Shown piece after piece: positions 17,065-25,979 of a DNA stretch of 64,000 nucleotides. Every line of letters starts with the position of its first letter. The first letter of the stretch is position 1. The stretch is from the NCBI GenBank assembly GCA_012718975.1, contig JAAYBF010000121.1, positions 1 through 64,000 of the forward strand, given 5' to 3'. This DNA is from Solirubrobacterales bacterium. GTDB taxonomy: Bacteria > Actinomycetota > Thermoleophilia > Solirubrobacterales > Thermoleophilaceae. Made by a program: the position numbers and the translations under genes. Below the pieces are notes generated by a model. The model did no database searches. It worked only from the letters and a program-made list of their open reading frames with translations, and was not told the origin of the DNA.

Positions 17065-17436
17065 ATGCACTTCGTCGTCGATGGCATGAACGTCATCGGG
17101 ACCCGCCCGGACGGCTGGTGGCGCGACCGCGACGCCGCGATGGCCCGGCTGGTCGACGAGCTCGAGCGGTTCAGCGCCGCCAGCGGCGACGACGTCACCG
17201 TCGTCTTCGAAAGAGCTCCGCGGCCGCCGCTGCGGTCGACGGTGATCGAGATCGCCCACGCGCCGAGGCCGCGCCCCGACGCCGCCGACTACAAGATCCT
17301 CGAGATCGTCAAGGCCCACCCCACCCCGGAGCGGCTGCACGTGGTCACCTCCGACCACTGGCTCGCCGACGCCGCCCGCGACGCGGGCGCCGTCGTCGAG
17401 CCGTCCGAGGGTTTCAGGAGCCGGCTCGAAGAGTGA
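17065..17436 (+). CDS. NYN-domain (YacP-like) ribonuclease
   Basis: 123-aa PIN-like nuclease domain. The acidic site is visible: DGMNVIG near the N-terminus, DAADYKILE in the middle, and VTSDHWLAD. YacP/Rae1-type proteins cut mRNA on ribosomes, and actinobacterial homologues are of unknown role. A TAGGGT box lies 7 nt before the ATG. The last 23 bases overlap the end of the convergent secreted-protein gene. Confidence 0.85.
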   Translation: MHFVVDGMNVIGTRPDGWWRDRDAAMARLVDELERFSAASGDDVTVVFERAPRPPLRSTVIEIAHAPRPRPDAADYKILEIVKAHPTPERLHVVTSDHWLADAARDAGAVVEPSEGFRSRLEE

Positions 17437-20400
17437 CCGTCCGGCCGCGCGCGGCGGGCCGGAACGCCCCGCCGCCGCGATAGACGACCCGCAGCTTCGC
17501 GCGCCGCGCCGAGCCGCAGGCCCGCGGCAGCCGCAGCGCCGCCGCCCAACGCCCCTTGCGCGGCCGCTTGGCGCGGCGCGTGTTGCGCGCCTTGCCGCAG
17601 CGCGCGGCGACCGCGATCCGCCCGGCCGCCCGACGGGCGATCGTGCCGCGCACGACCAGCCGCTGGCCGGCCGCCCGCACCCGCCGCAGCCGCAGCTTCG
17701 GCGGCCGGCAGGGCTTGACCATCGCGACGCGGCGCTGGCCGGCGACCTTGCCGTTGTGGCCGGTCAGGCGGTTGTCGCTGACCTGGCGGCGGCCGCAGAT
17801 CGCCGGCCGGCCGGTCGCGGCGAGCACGCCACCGCGCCCGCCCTTGAGCCGCATGACGAAGCGGCTGACGGGCGCGTCCGGGATCGCCGCGAACGTGCTC
17901 ACCAGGCGGCCGCCCTCGACGTCGGTGGTGCCGCGCAGGTTGAGCCGGATCTCGCCGTGGAGCTTCGCCAGCAGGCTCGGCAGGGTGCGGATGCGCGCGC
18001 CGGTCGTGGGGTCGATGCGGATCCCCTGGACGAAGTAGACGGGGCCGCGCAGCTGGCGGTTGAGCGCCGGCGAGGACGCGACCGCGGTCCCGATCCGCGA
18101 CGCCTTCGGGCAGACGGCGCGCAGGCCGGCCTCGAAGCCGCAGACCGCCTGGGCGTTGGCCGGGTCGAGCGCGAGGCTGCGCGGCAGCTTGACCACGGCG
18201 CCCGCGACGTTGGCCTGGCCGTCGGGCTGGGTCAGCGTCACCTTCAGGCCCGGATGGCGCGACTGGCGCATCTGGCGCGGGCCGAGCAGCTGCATCCGCA
18301 TCCGCGGGCCGAAAGCGAGCCGCTCGCAGCCGGCGATCGCGAGCGTCGCGGCGCGGTCGACGGTCGTCCCGGCGGCCGAGGTGAGCCGTCCGCCGACCGA
18401 CTTGGTCCCACAGGACGTCGGGTTGTAGGCGAAGCGGGGACGGTCGAGCCGCACGCTGACGTCGCGCAGGCGGATCGGCACCCCCTCGAGGATCTGCGGC
18501 AGCGGATCGCTGACGACGGTCAGGCTCGCGTCCTCGGGGTCGACGAAGATCGCCTGGCGGACGACTACGGTGCCGAGGTCGAACGGCCCGGCGATCGCCC
18601 GGATCACCGCGACCATCCCGAAGGCGCCGCCCTTGTAGCCCTCGGTCAGGTAGACCGGGCCGCTGAGCCGGTAGGGCTCGGGGCCGGCGCCGGCAGCGGT
18701 CGTGGCGGTGCCGATCCGGCTCGCGGCGGGGCACGCGCCCGTCCGCGCCGCCGCGTCGGCGCACTGCTCGACGCCGCGGATCCGGGCCGCCAGGCCCGGC
18801 GGCGGGTCGACGCGCACGCCGGAGAGGAACTGGTTGCGGTCGGCGCGCGAGAAGGCCACCGTCAGCGGCGAGAACGCGCCGCCCGCCGCGGTCCCTGTCG
18901 CGGCGCCGAACGCGGGAGCGAAGCCGGGCGGGCAGCCGGGGCCTGCGACCGGGCTCTGCGTGCCGGCGACGACCGGCGCGGTGCCGGACCACGGGACCAC
19001 CGACAGCGACGCGGCCGCCGGGCCGCACCCCTGTGGCGTCGCCAGCGGGGCGCGCGGGCCGTCGCGCAGGTCGACCGCCAGCTCCTCGAACGGGAGCTGC
19101 GGGTTGTCGCGGAAGACCGCGGTCACCTGCCCGGTGCGGGCGTCGGGCCGGACAGATCCCTTCAACCGGATCGACACCTTGCGGCCCTCGACGGTGACGA
19201 ACAGGCGGTAGCGGTCGCCGGGCAGCGGCTGGCCGACGTAGGCGCTGCCGGTCAGGGCGGGCACCGAGTCGTCGGGCTCGTCGGCGGCCGGAGGGAGCAG
19301 CGGCGAGACGACGCGCACGTCGCCGATCCGCGACGCCGGCGGGCACGCCTCCCCTCCGGGCACGCCGACGTTGACGGCGAGCTGCGCGTCGGTGCAGGCC
19401 TCGAGGCCGTTGGCCGCGGAGGGGTTGATCGTGAGGCCGGGCGGCAGCGTCAGCACGATGTCGCGGGCGTGGGACTCGGCGAAGCGGTCGCGGTCGGCGA
19501 GCCCCTCGTTGGCCATCGCGATCGTCACCTCCGGCCCGGCGGGCGAGTCGGGCGGCCCGAGCTGCGGCCCGAGGTCGAGCGCGGGCGCGAGCGTGAGCTG
19601 CTGGCACTCCTGGGCGCCGCTCTTGACGGTGCCGTCATCGCGGTCGACGATCTCGGGCGTCTGGTCGGTGCGCGTGTCGGAGAGCACGGTCCCGTCACCC
19701 TGCGGCTGCGAGTAGACGGTCAGCCGTCCCTGCAGCGCCTGGCCGGTGCACTCGGTCGGGTTCGACAGGAAGGGCAGCGCAGGGTCGGGCGCGCTGCCGG
19801 GCGGCGGCAGCGGCGTGCAGGGGCTCAGGCCCATCGTCGGCAGCCCGACGCAGCTGACGCCGCGCTCGGCGTCATGGGCCGGGTCGCCGGGGGCGCCCCA
19901 GAAGGTCAGGTTGGTGCGCAGCACGCCTGGCGAGGTCGGCCCGCCGTCGTAGGCGGGCAGATGCTCGATCGTGAAGTAGAGCCCGTAGTCGAAGGGCCCG
20001 AAGCCGCTCGGCTCGTCGCGGACACCGCCGACGATGTGCACCGGATGGAGGTCGAGCAGCGCCGCGACCAGGCCTGACAGCGCAGGAATGCCGGCGAGCG
20101 CCTCGCCCGCCTCGGCCGGGTCGAAGGCGAAGCGCGCGACGACGTCCTCCTGCTCGCCGCCCTCGGGGTTGCTCAGCGGGGTCATGTTGTAGAGCGGGAT
20201 CTGCAGGGTGATGTCGCCGGTCAGGGCGTGCAGCGCGCCGATGTAGAGGGTGAGCTCCTCGGTGCCGATCTGGGAGGAGACGGGGCAGTTGTGCGCCTGC
20301 AGCTCCGCCTCGGTGCAGCGGTCGAAGGCGCGCGGGTTGGGCATCAGGCCGCGCGGGATGTCGACGCGGAGGTTGTCGACGTTGCCGCCCGCGGGCGGGC

Positions 20401-20686
20401 CGCCGGGGCTCTCGCGGTTGAAGCTGAAGTCGGTGACGCCGATGTAGGGATGCCCGCCCGCCAGCTCGTAGATGCCGGTGCCGCCGGTGCCCGGATCGGG
20501 GTAGGCGTCCGTCGTCCGCCCACCCGGCGTGCCGGTGTTGGTGTACGCGTCGCTGCGGTCGCGGGCGTCGTCGGCGAACACCATCCCGGTGAAGCTCTCG
20601 ATCCCGAACTGCTGCGCCTGCGCCGTCGGCGCGCTCGCGCCGATCGCCGCCAGAACCGCCACGCCAAGGCCCGCCCAACGTCGCAT
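17414..20686 (-). CDS. Large secreted protein with four Cys-Pro modules (lineage-specific)
   Basis: 1090 aa, no family recognised. Signal peptide ending TAQAQ (cleavage about residue 25), then four modules centred on C124/C134, C431/C448, C642/C652 and C849/C859, each with C-x(n)-CP-x-x-S-x-IG. A G-x-x-Y(V/L/F) strand segment follows in the last three, and a later P-x-x-CG in several. Spacing of the last three is about 210 aa. The Arg-rich C-terminus (about 1000-1090) could be a wall-binding or Ig-like stalk. ATG 20686 follows GGAGGAGA. Probably surface or extracellular. Confidence 0.82.
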   Translation of the reverse strand: MRRWAGLGVAVLAAIGASAPTAQAQQFGIESFTGMVFADDARDRSDAYTNTGTPGGRTTDAYPDPGTGGTGIYELAGGHPYIGVTDFSFNRESPGGPPAGGNVDNLRVDIPRGLMPNPRAFDRCTEAELQAHNCPVSSQIGTEELTLYIGALHALTGDITLQIPLYNMTPLSNPEGGEQEDVVARFAFDPAEAGEALAGIPALSGLVAALLDLHPVHIVGGVRDEPSGFGPFDYGLYFTIEHLPAYDGGPTSPGVLRTNLTFWGAPGDPAHDAERGVSCVGLPTMGLSPCTPLPPPGSAPDPALPFLSNPTECTGQALQGRLTVYSQPQGDGTVLSDTRTDQTPEIVDRDDGTVKSGAQECQQLTLAPALDLGPQLGPPDSPAGPEVTIAMANEGLADRDRFAESHARDIVLTLPPGLTINPSAANGLEACTDAQLAVNVGVPGGEACPPASRIGDVRVVSPLLPPAADEPDDSVPALTGSAYVGQPLPGDRYRLFVTVEGRKVSIRLKGSVRPDARTGQVTAVFRDNPQLPFEELAVDLRDGPRAPLATPQGCGPAAASLSVVPWSGTAPVVAGTQSPVAGPGCPPGFAPAFGAATGTAAGGAFSPLTVAFSRADRNQFLSGVRVDPPPGLAARIRGVEQCADAAARTGACPAASRIGTATTAAGAGPEPYRLSGPVYLTEGYKGGAFGMVAVIRAIAGPFDLGTVVVRQAIFVDPEDASLTVVSDPLPQILEGVPIRLRDVSVRLDRPRFAYNPTSCGTKSVGGRLTSAAGTTVDRAATLAIAGCERLAFGPRMRMQLLGPRQMRQSRHPGLKVTLTQPDGQANVAGAVVKLPRSLALDPANAQAVCGFEAGLRAVCPKASRIGTAVASSPALNRQLRGPVYFVQGIRIDPTTGARIRTLPSLLAKLHGEIRLNLRGTTDVEGGRLVSTFAAIPDAPVSRFVMRLKGGRGGVLAATGRPAICGRRQVSDNRLTGHNGKVAGQRRVAMVKPCRPPKLRLRRVRAAGQRLVVRGTIARRAAGRIAVAARCGKARNTRRAKRPRKGRWAAALRLPRACGSARRAKLRVVYRGGGAFRPAARGRTVTLRAGS

Positions 20687-20749
20687 CCGGTCTCCTCCCG
20701 TCGCTCGTCTGCCGACGGTGGTTCCCAGACAGGTGCGTTTTTACACCTA

Positions 20750-20772
20750 CCAGCGGTCCGATAGGCCGCTGG
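20750..20772 (-). terminator. Hairpin after ispH
   Basis: CCAGCGG (20750-20756) and CCGCTGG (20766-20772) lie directly after the ispH stop. There is no clear U-run, so terminator activity is uncertain. The promoter of the next gene must lie in the remaining ~60 bp. Confidence 0.42.
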
Positions 20773-20773
20773 G

Positions 20774-21727
20774 CTATCGCGCGGCCAAGGCCTTGCGAAT
20801 GTCCTTGGGGAGCATGAAGCGGACATCCTCCTGGACGACCTCGAACTCCGAGACGTCGGAGGTGCCGCGGGCGCGGAAGAACTCGACGAGGCGCTGGACG
20901 AGATCCTCGGGGGCGCTGGCGCCGGAGGAGATGCCGACGACGCGCTTGTCGGCGAGCCACTCCTCCTGGACCTCGGTCTCGTTGTCGATCAGGTGCGATT
21001 CGGCGCCGTGGTCGCGGGCGACCTCGACGAGCCGGTTGGAGTTCGACGAGTTGCGGGAGCCGATGACGAGCACCAGGTCGCACTCGCCGGCCATCTGGCG
21101 GACCGCCATCTGGCGGTTGGTGGTGGCGTAGCAGATGTCGTCGGTGCGGGGACCGACGATGTTGGGGAACTTCTCGCGCAGCCGGGCGATGACCGCGCGC
21201 GTCTCGTCGACCGACAGCGTCGTCTGGGAGATGAACGCAACGCGGTCGGGATCCTCGACCTCGAGCGCGTCGACGTCGGCCTCGGTCTCGATCAGGGTGA
21301 TGTGGTCGGGGGCCTCGCCCATCGTGCCCTCGACCTCCTCGTGGCCGGCGTGGCCGATCAGCACGATCGTGTAGCCCTCGGCGGCGAACTTCTTCGCCTC
21401 GACGTGGACCTTGGTCACCAGCGGGCAGGTGGCGTCGATCGTCTTGAGCTCGCGCGCAGCGGCGTTGGCGTGGACGCTCGGGGAGACGCCGTGGGCGGAG
21501 AAGACGACGGTCTCCCCCTCCGGGACCTCGCTCTCCTCCTCGACGAAGATCGCGCCGCGCTCGCGCAGCTGCTCGACCACGTGCTTGTTGTGGACGATCT
21601 CCTTACGGACGTAGACGGGCGGCCCGTACAGCTCCAGCGCGCGCTCGACGGTCTGGACGGCGCGGTCGACGCCGGCGCAGTAGCCGCGCGGCGCGGCGAG
21701 CAGCAGCTTCTCCGGTGAGTTGGCCAT
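20774..21727 (-). CDS. ispH: 4-hydroxy-3-methylbut-2-enyl diphosphate reductase
   Basis: 317-aa [4Fe-4S] enzyme that makes IPP and DMAPP in the last step of the MEP isoprenoid pathway. Cluster ligands Cys17 (GYCAGV), Cys101 (ATCP) and Cys199 ([10 protein letters not shown]) are present, with the HGV (79-81) and [12 protein letters not shown] substrate motifs. ATG 21727 has TAGACT 8 nt upstream inside the end of the M28 gene, so it can be transcribed alone as a leaderless mRNA. Confidence 0.97.
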   Translation of the reverse strand: MANSPEKLLLAAPRGYCAGVDRAVQTVERALELYGPPVYVRKEIVHNKHVVEQLRERGAIFVEEESEVPEGETVVFSAHGVSPSVHANAAARELKTIDATCPLVTKVHVEAKKFAAEGYTIVLIGHAGHEEVEGTMGEAPDHITLIETEADVDALEVEDPDRVAFISQTTLSVDETRAVIARLREKFPNIVGPRTDDICYATTNRQMAVRQMAGECDLVLVIGSRNSSNSNRLVEVARDHGAESHLIDNETEVQEEWLADKRVVGISSGASAPEDLVQRLVEFFRARGTSDVSEFEVVQEDVRFMLPKDIRKALAAR

Positions 21728-21731
21728 CCGC

Positions 21732-22640
21732 TCAGAGTCTACGGAGGAGCTCGTAGACCGCCTCGCCGCTGGCGTCGAGGCTGCGTACGGAGATCCGGCC
21801 GAGGTCGTCGCAGGCGCGGTGCCAGCAGGGGAAGTCGAAGTCGATCAGGTCGATCGAGGGCACCCCGCGCTCGATGAACGGGAGGTGGTCGTCCTGGATC
21901 CCGGTGCCGTACTCCTCGGCCGGGAAGACGCGACCGACGCCGACCGCGCGCGCCGCGCCGCGCAGCTTCTCCCAGAGGGCAGGGTGCGAGTAGCTCTCGC
22001 GCGGCAGCCGCAGGCCGCGCTCGCCGACGAAGTCGAGCAGGACCATCGCCTCGGCGTCGCTGTAGCGCGGCGCGGCGACCTTGCTGCCGCGCAGCCCGCG
22101 GCGGGCGAACTGGCCGTCGGGCGTGCCGGCGGGCGACTCCTCGCCGTCGAAGAGGATGAAGACGACGGTCGGGCCGAGCTCGCGCGGGCGGATCGTGCGC
22201 GCCAGCTGGGTGACGACCGCGGTGCCGGAGCCGCCGTCGACCGCCCCGACGAAGCCCGGGATGTCCTTGGTGTCGTAGTGGGCGCCGACGACGACGCGCC
22301 GCCCCGGCTGGCGGCCGCGGACGACCCCGACGACGTTGCGCAGACCGCCTGGGACGCGCTCGAAGCGGCCGTCGGGCAGCAGCCGGCGCAGCCGCTTGGC
22401 GAGCTCGCGCGAGGCGGGCGAGCCGGCCGGCCGCGGCCCGAGCTCGACCTGCATCCGCACCAGCCGGTAGGCGGCGCGGCCGTCGAAGCGGTCGACCTTC
22501 GCGCGCGGAACCGCCGCCGCCGCGGAGGCGTCACCGTCGCCGTCGCCGCCGCAGCCGGCGACCGCGATCGCCGCCAGGGCCAGAGCGCCCAGCGCCGACA
22601 CCGCCCTCCACGGCTTCGACCTGCGTTGCATCCGCCCCAT
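21732..22640 (-). CDS. Secreted M28-family zinc hydrolase lipoprotein (glutaminyl cyclase-like)
   Basis: About 302 aa. The N-terminus is a lipoprotein signal with lipobox VAGC. Zinc-site residues fit the M28 fold: [24 protein letters not shown] and DDHLPF. The pairing of FDGEES with [18 protein letters not shown] resembles the glutaminyl-peptide cyclotransferase branch as much as aminopeptidases. ATG 22640 or 22631; the divergent WS/DGAT start is 21 bp away, so the promoters overlap. Four bases separate it from ispH. Confidence 0.82.
   Translation of the reverse strand: MGRMQRRSKPWRAVSALGALALAAIAVAGCGGDGDGDASAAAAVPRAKVDRFDGRAAYRLVRMQVELGPRPAGSPASRELAKRLRRLLPDGRFERVPGGLRNVVGVVRGRQPGRRVVVGAHYDTKDIPGFVGAVDGGSGTAVVTQLARTIRPRELGPTVVFILFDGEESPAGTPDGQFARRGLRGSKVAAPRYSDAEAMVLLDFVGERGLRLPRESYSHPALWEKLRGAARAVGVGRVFPAEEYGTGIQDDHLPFIERGVPSIDLIDFDFPCWHRACDDLGRISVRSLDASGEAVYELLRRL
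21736..21741 (-). promoter_or_regulatory. -10 box TAGACT, leaderless type
   Basis: Ends 8 nt before the ispH ATG, inside the last codons of the upstream gene. Confidence 0.45.
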
Positions 22641-22647
22641 TGTGGCG

Positions 22648-22653
22648 TAGTCT
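22648..22653 (+). promoter_or_regulatory. -10 box TAGTCT, leaderless type
   Basis: Ends 8 nt before the WS/DGAT ATG at 22662; no ribosome binding site fits between. Confidence 0.5.
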
Positions 22654-22661
22654 GGGCGGCC

Positions 22662-24317
22662 ATGGCTCAGCGTCACCGCGACAGGCTCAGCGCCATCGAC
22701 GCGTCGTTTCTGCACCAGGAGCGCCGCTCCTCGCACATGCACGTCGGCGCGATCGTGCTGATGGACGGCCCGCCGCCGTCGCGCGAGGAGTTCACGCGCC
22801 ACATCGAGTCGCGCCTGCACATGGTTCCGCGCTACCGCCAGAAGCTCGCGTTCCCGCGCTTCGAGATGGGCCGGCCGTTCTGGGTCGACGACCCGCGCTT
22901 CAACATCGAGTACCACGTCCGCCACACCGCGCTGCCCTCCCCCGGCTCGATGGAGCAGCTGCGCGGGATCGCCGGGCGGATCTACTCCCAGCGGCTCGAC
23001 CGCTCGAAGCCGCTCTGGGAGATCTGGCTCGTCCAGGGCCTCGCCGACGGCGGCTACGCGCTCGTCTCGAAGACCCACCACGCACTCGTCGACGGCGTCT
23101 CCGGGGTCGACATCGCGACCGTGCTGTTCGACCTCGACCCCGACGCGCCGCCGCGCGAGGAGCCGCCGGCCTGGGTGCCCGAGCAGGAGCCCTCGCAGGC
23201 CGAGCTGGTCGCCGAGGGGATCAAGGACCTGATGCGCGCGCCGGGGATGCTCGCCGGCGAGGCGGCGAAGGTCGCGCGCGACCCGGCCGGCACGCTCGAC
23301 CGCGCCCGCGAGGGCGTCGAGGGGCTCGGCGAGATCGCCTGGGCGGGGCTGAACCCCGCCCCCGACGTGCCGCTCAACGTCGATATCGGCCCGCACCGGC
23401 GGATCGTCTGGGTGCAGTGCGACCTCGCGGACTTCAAGGCGATCAAGAACGGGCTCGGCGGCACCGTCAACGACGCCTTCCTCGCGGTCGTGGCGGGCGG
23501 CCTCGGCCGCTGGCTGCACTCGCGCGGCGTGCGCACCGAGGGGCTCGAGCTGCGCGGGCTGGTGCCGGTCTCGATCCGCTCCACCGACGAGCATCACGCG
23601 CTCGGCAACCGGATCGCCGCGATGCGCGGCCCGCTGCCCGTCTACGCGACCGAGCCGGTCGAGCGGCTGCGGATCGTGCGCGAGGCGATGCAGGGCGTCA
23701 AGGAGTCCAAGCAGGCGCTCGGCGCCGAGGTGATCTCCGGCCTCGAGGACTTCGCCCCGCCGACGCTGCTCGCCCAGGCGTCGCGGCTGAACTTCTCGAC
23801 GCGGCTGTTCAACCTGATCGTCACCAACGTGCCGGGCCCCCAGTTCCCGCTCTACATGCTCGGCCGCCAGATGCGCGAGATCGTGCCGGTGGCGTTCCTG
23901 CCGGAGAACCACGCGCTCGCGGTCGCGGCGATGAGCTACAACGGCAAGCTCGACTTCGGCCTGCTCGGCGACTACGACGCGATCCCCGATCTCGAGCGGA
24001 TGGCCGAGTTCTTCGAGGAGTCGCTCGACGAGCTGCTGACGGCGGCCGGGAAGTCGCGGCGCAAGGGCGGCGCGACGGCGCCGAAGCCGCGCCGGGCTGC
24101 GGCGAAGCAGGCCAAGGCGACAGCTACGAAGTCGAAGGCGGCGGCGGGGAAGCCCAAGTCGGCCGCGGCGACGCGCAAGGCGGCGGCGCAGCCCAAGACC
24201 GCGACCAAGCGGCCGAAGGCCGCGACGGCCGCCGGCTCCAACGGCCGGCCGGCGAAGCGGTCGGCGATCCGCGGCAAGGCGCAGCGGCCCCGCCTGATCG
24301 ACAGCGACGGCGACTAG
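22662..24317 (+). CDS. Wax ester synthase/diacylglycerol acyltransferase with histone-like Lys/Ala tail
   Basis: 551-aa WS/DGAT that makes storage triacylglycerol or wax esters. The catalytic HHALVDG is at 139-145 and the C-terminal domain carries NVPGPQFPLYMLG. After about residue 465 an 85-aa tail made mostly of Lys, Ala, Pro, Thr and Arg follows (AAAKQAKATATKSK-like), resembling histone H1 or AlgP tails. Family members usually end near 460 aa. ATG 22662 follows a leaderless-type -10. The next gene starts 4 bp later. Confidence 0.92.
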   Translation: MAQRHRDRLSAIDASFLHQERRSSHMHVGAIVLMDGPPPSREEFTRHIESRLHMVPRYRQKLAFPRFEMGRPFWVDDPRFNIEYHVRHTALPSPGSMEQLRGIAGRIYSQRLDRSKPLWEIWLVQGLADGGYALVSKTHHALVDGVSGVDIATVLFDLDPDAPPREEPPAWVPEQEPSQAELVAEGIKDLMRAPGMLAGEAAKVARDPAGTLDRAREGVEGLGEIAWAGLNPAPDVPLNVDIGPHRRIVWVQCDLADFKAIKNGLGGTVNDAFLAVVAGGLGRWLHSRGVRTEGLELRGLVPVSIRSTDEHHALGNRIAAMRGPLPVYATEPVERLRIVREAMQGVKESKQALGAEVISGLEDFAPPTLLAQASRLNFSTRLFNLIVTNVPGPQFPLYMLGRQMREIVPVAFLPENHALAVAAMSYNGKLDFGLLGDYDAIPDLERMAEFFEESLDELLTAAGKSRRKGGATAPKPRRAAAKQAKATATKSKAAAGKPKSAAATRKAAAQPKTATKRPKAATAAGSNGRPAKRSAIRGKAQRPRLIDSDGD

Positions 24318-24321
24318 CCGC

Positions 24322-25101
24322 GTGGGCGCCGCCGGCGAGCTGCGCCTGGTCGTCGAGACCGAGGTCTGCGACCCGGTGCTCGACATGGCGATCGGCCACG
24401 CGCTGATGGACCGCGCCGCGGCGGGCGCGACGCCGCCGACGGTCCGGATCTCGCGTCCGGGGCCGGCGGTCGCCTTCGGCCGCCGCGACGTCGTGACGCC
24501 CGGCTACGCGGAGGCGGTCGCCGCGGCGCGCGCCGCCGGCTTCGAGGGCGTCGAGCGCGTCGCGGGCGGGCGGGCGTCGGTCTTCCACGGCGGCACCGTC
24601 CACGTCGGCCACGCGGTCGCCGACCCCGACGCGCGCGCCGGCATCGCCGAGCGGTTCGAGCGGACCGCGACGCTGTTCGCGCGCGCCTTCGGCGGGCTCG
24701 GGATCGACGCCCGCGTCGGCGCCGTCGACGGCGAGTACTGCCCGGGCGAGCACAGCGTCAACGCCCGCGGCGCCGTCAAGCTGATGGGCCTCGCCCAGCG
24801 CGTGGTCTCCGGCGGCGCCTACGTCGGCGCCGTGGTCGTCGTCTCCGATGCGGCGCTGGTGCGCGACGTGCTCGCCCCCGTCTACGCCGCGCTCGGCCTC
24901 GACTGGCGGCCCGAGGCGACCGGCGCGCTCGCCGACGAGGCTCCGGGCCTCGACCCGCGCGCGGTCGCCGGCGCGCTCGCCGACGCCTACGCCGACGAGC
25001 TGGCCGCAGAGCCCGGCGCGCTCGACGCCGAGACGCGCGCGCTCGCACGCCGGCTGGTGCCCGAGCACCGCAGCCCCGACGGCACCTCGGCGGTCCGCTG
25101 A
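24322..25101 (+). CDS. Lipoate-protein ligase A-like protein (BPL_LplA_LipB domain)
   Basis: 259-aa member of the lipoate/biotin ligase fold. ERVAGGRASVFH matches the R-x-x-GG-x-x-V-x-H loop, and Lys in GAVKLMGLAQRV is the expected ligand-binding lysine. It could be a lipoate ligase or an octanoyltransferase (LipM/LipL type); no lip genes are near to decide. GTG 24322 lies 4 bp after the WS/DGAT stop, so it is co-transcribed. Confidence 0.8.
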   Translation: MGAAGELRLVVETEVCDPVLDMAIGHALMDRAAAGATPPTVRISRPGPAVAFGRRDVVTPGYAEAVAAARAAGFEGVERVAGGRASVFHGGTVHVGHAVADPDARAGIAERFERTATLFARAFGGLGIDARVGAVDGEYCPGEHSVNARGAVKLMGLAQRVVSGGAYVGAVVVVSDAALVRDVLAPVYAALGLDWRPEATGALADEAPGLDPRAVAGALADAYADELAAEPGALDAETRALARRLVPEHRSPDGTSAVR

Positions 25102-25136
25102 GCGACCGCCCGGCGCCGGATGGCGCGGCCGCTCAG
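25098..25136. terminator. Bidirectional hairpin between convergent genes
   Basis: CTGAGCGACCGC (25098-25109) pairs with GCGGCCGCTCAG (25125-25136) with one mismatch, spanning the stop of the ligase-like gene and facing the sufT end. Confidence 0.55.
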
Positions 25137-25161
25137 CCGGCGGCCGTCTCGGAGGGGGCGG

Positions 25162-25470
25162 TCAGTAGCCGAGCGCGAACTTCGCGTCCTCGGACATCAG
25201 GTCCGGGGTCCACGGCGGCGTGAACACCAGCGTCGGGTGGACCTTCGTGATCCCCGGCAGGTCGCCGACGAACTCCTCCATCTGCTCGCTGACCTGGGGG
25301 CCGATCGGGCAGCCGGGCGTGGTGAGGGTGAAGGTCACGGTCACCTCGCTGCCCTCGATCGCGATGTCGTAGACGAGCCCCAGCTCGACGAAGTCGAGCC
25401 CCAGCTCGGGGTCGATCACGTTCTCGAGGGCCTCGCGGACATCGTCCACCGTCACGTCGATCTCGGACAT
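25162..25470 (-). CDS. sufT: SufT / MIP18-family Fe-S carrier protein (DUF59)
   Basis: 102-aa DUF59 protein involved in Fe-S cluster maturation or transfer. The family core is intact: VIDPELGLDFVELGLVYD, then TTPGCPIGPQ with the conserved Cys, and TPPWTPDLMS. SufT is often the last gene of SUF operons; here it is free-standing. ATG 25470 is preceded at 7 nt by TACCAT. Confidence 0.9.
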   Translation of the reverse strand: MSEIDVTVDDVREALENVIDPELGLDFVELGLVYDIAIEGSEVTVTFTLTTPGCPIGPQVSEQMEEFVGDLPGITKVHPTLVFTPPWTPDLMSEDAKFALGY

Positions 25471-25477
25471 GGCCGCA

Positions 25478-25483
25478 ATGGTA
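25478..25483 (-). promoter_or_regulatory. -10 box TACCAT, leaderless type
   Basis: Ends 7 nt before the sufT ATG; divergent from the fxsA box 15 bp away. Confidence 0.45.
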
Positions 25484-25497
25484 GACGGGCGACCTTC

Positions 25498-25503
25498 TAG
25501 GGT
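25498..25503 (+). promoter_or_regulatory. -10 box TAGGGT, leaderless type
   Basis: Ends 8 nt before the ATG at 25512, which supports ATG over the upstream TTG at 25503. Confidence 0.5.
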
Positions 25504-25511
25504 TGCGGCCG

Positions 25512-25979
25512 ATGCTGCTCGCCCTGATCGCGCTGTTCATCGTCGTCCCGCTCGCCGAGCTGTACCTGATCCTCAAGGTCGGCGACCTGATCGGGGTCGT
25601 GCCGACGCTCGGCCTGCTCGTGCTCAGCTCGGTGATCGGCAGCGCGATGCTGCGCAGCCAGGGCCGGACCGTCTGGCGCCAGTTCAACCAGACGCTCGCC
25701 TCCGGGCGGATGCCGCACCGCGAGCTGCTCGACGGCGTCGCGGTCATCTTCGGCGGCGCGTTCCTGATCACGCCCGGCTTCCTGACCGACATCACCGGCC
25801 TGCTGCTGCTGATCCCGCCGACGCGACGGGCGCTGCGCCACTTCGCGGTCCGGCGGCTCGGCAAGCGGCTCGGGCTCGCCGTCGCCGCCGCCGGCGGACC
25901 CGTCGAGGGCCGGGCGCGGGCCCGGAGCGAGCAGCCCACGCGACGCGACCTGCCGCCAGACGAGACAATCGACCGATGA
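25512..25979 (+). CDS. fxsA: FxsA-family inner membrane protein
   Basis: 155-aa protein with three or four membrane spans in the first 110 residues, matching FxsA (VPLAELYLILKVGDLIGVV, GGAFLITPGFLTDITGLLLL). E. coli FxsA affects phage T7 exclusion; its molecular role is unknown. The last 45 residues are Arg-rich and cytoplasmic. The stop overlaps the next start as ATGA. Confidence 0.88.
   Translation: MLLALIALFIVVPLAELYLILKVGDLIGVVPTLGLLVLSSVIGSAMLRSQGRTVWRQFNQTLASGRMPHRELLDGVAVIFGGAFLITPGFLTDITGLLLLIPPTRRALRHFAVRRLGKRLGLAVAAAGGPVEGRARARSEQPTRRDLPPDETIDR

Noticed and set aside
21732..24386. An 884-codon frame on the minus strand opposite WS/DGAT
   Set aside because: Only 21732-22640 is M28; the remainder is antisense to a clear WS/DGAT gene.
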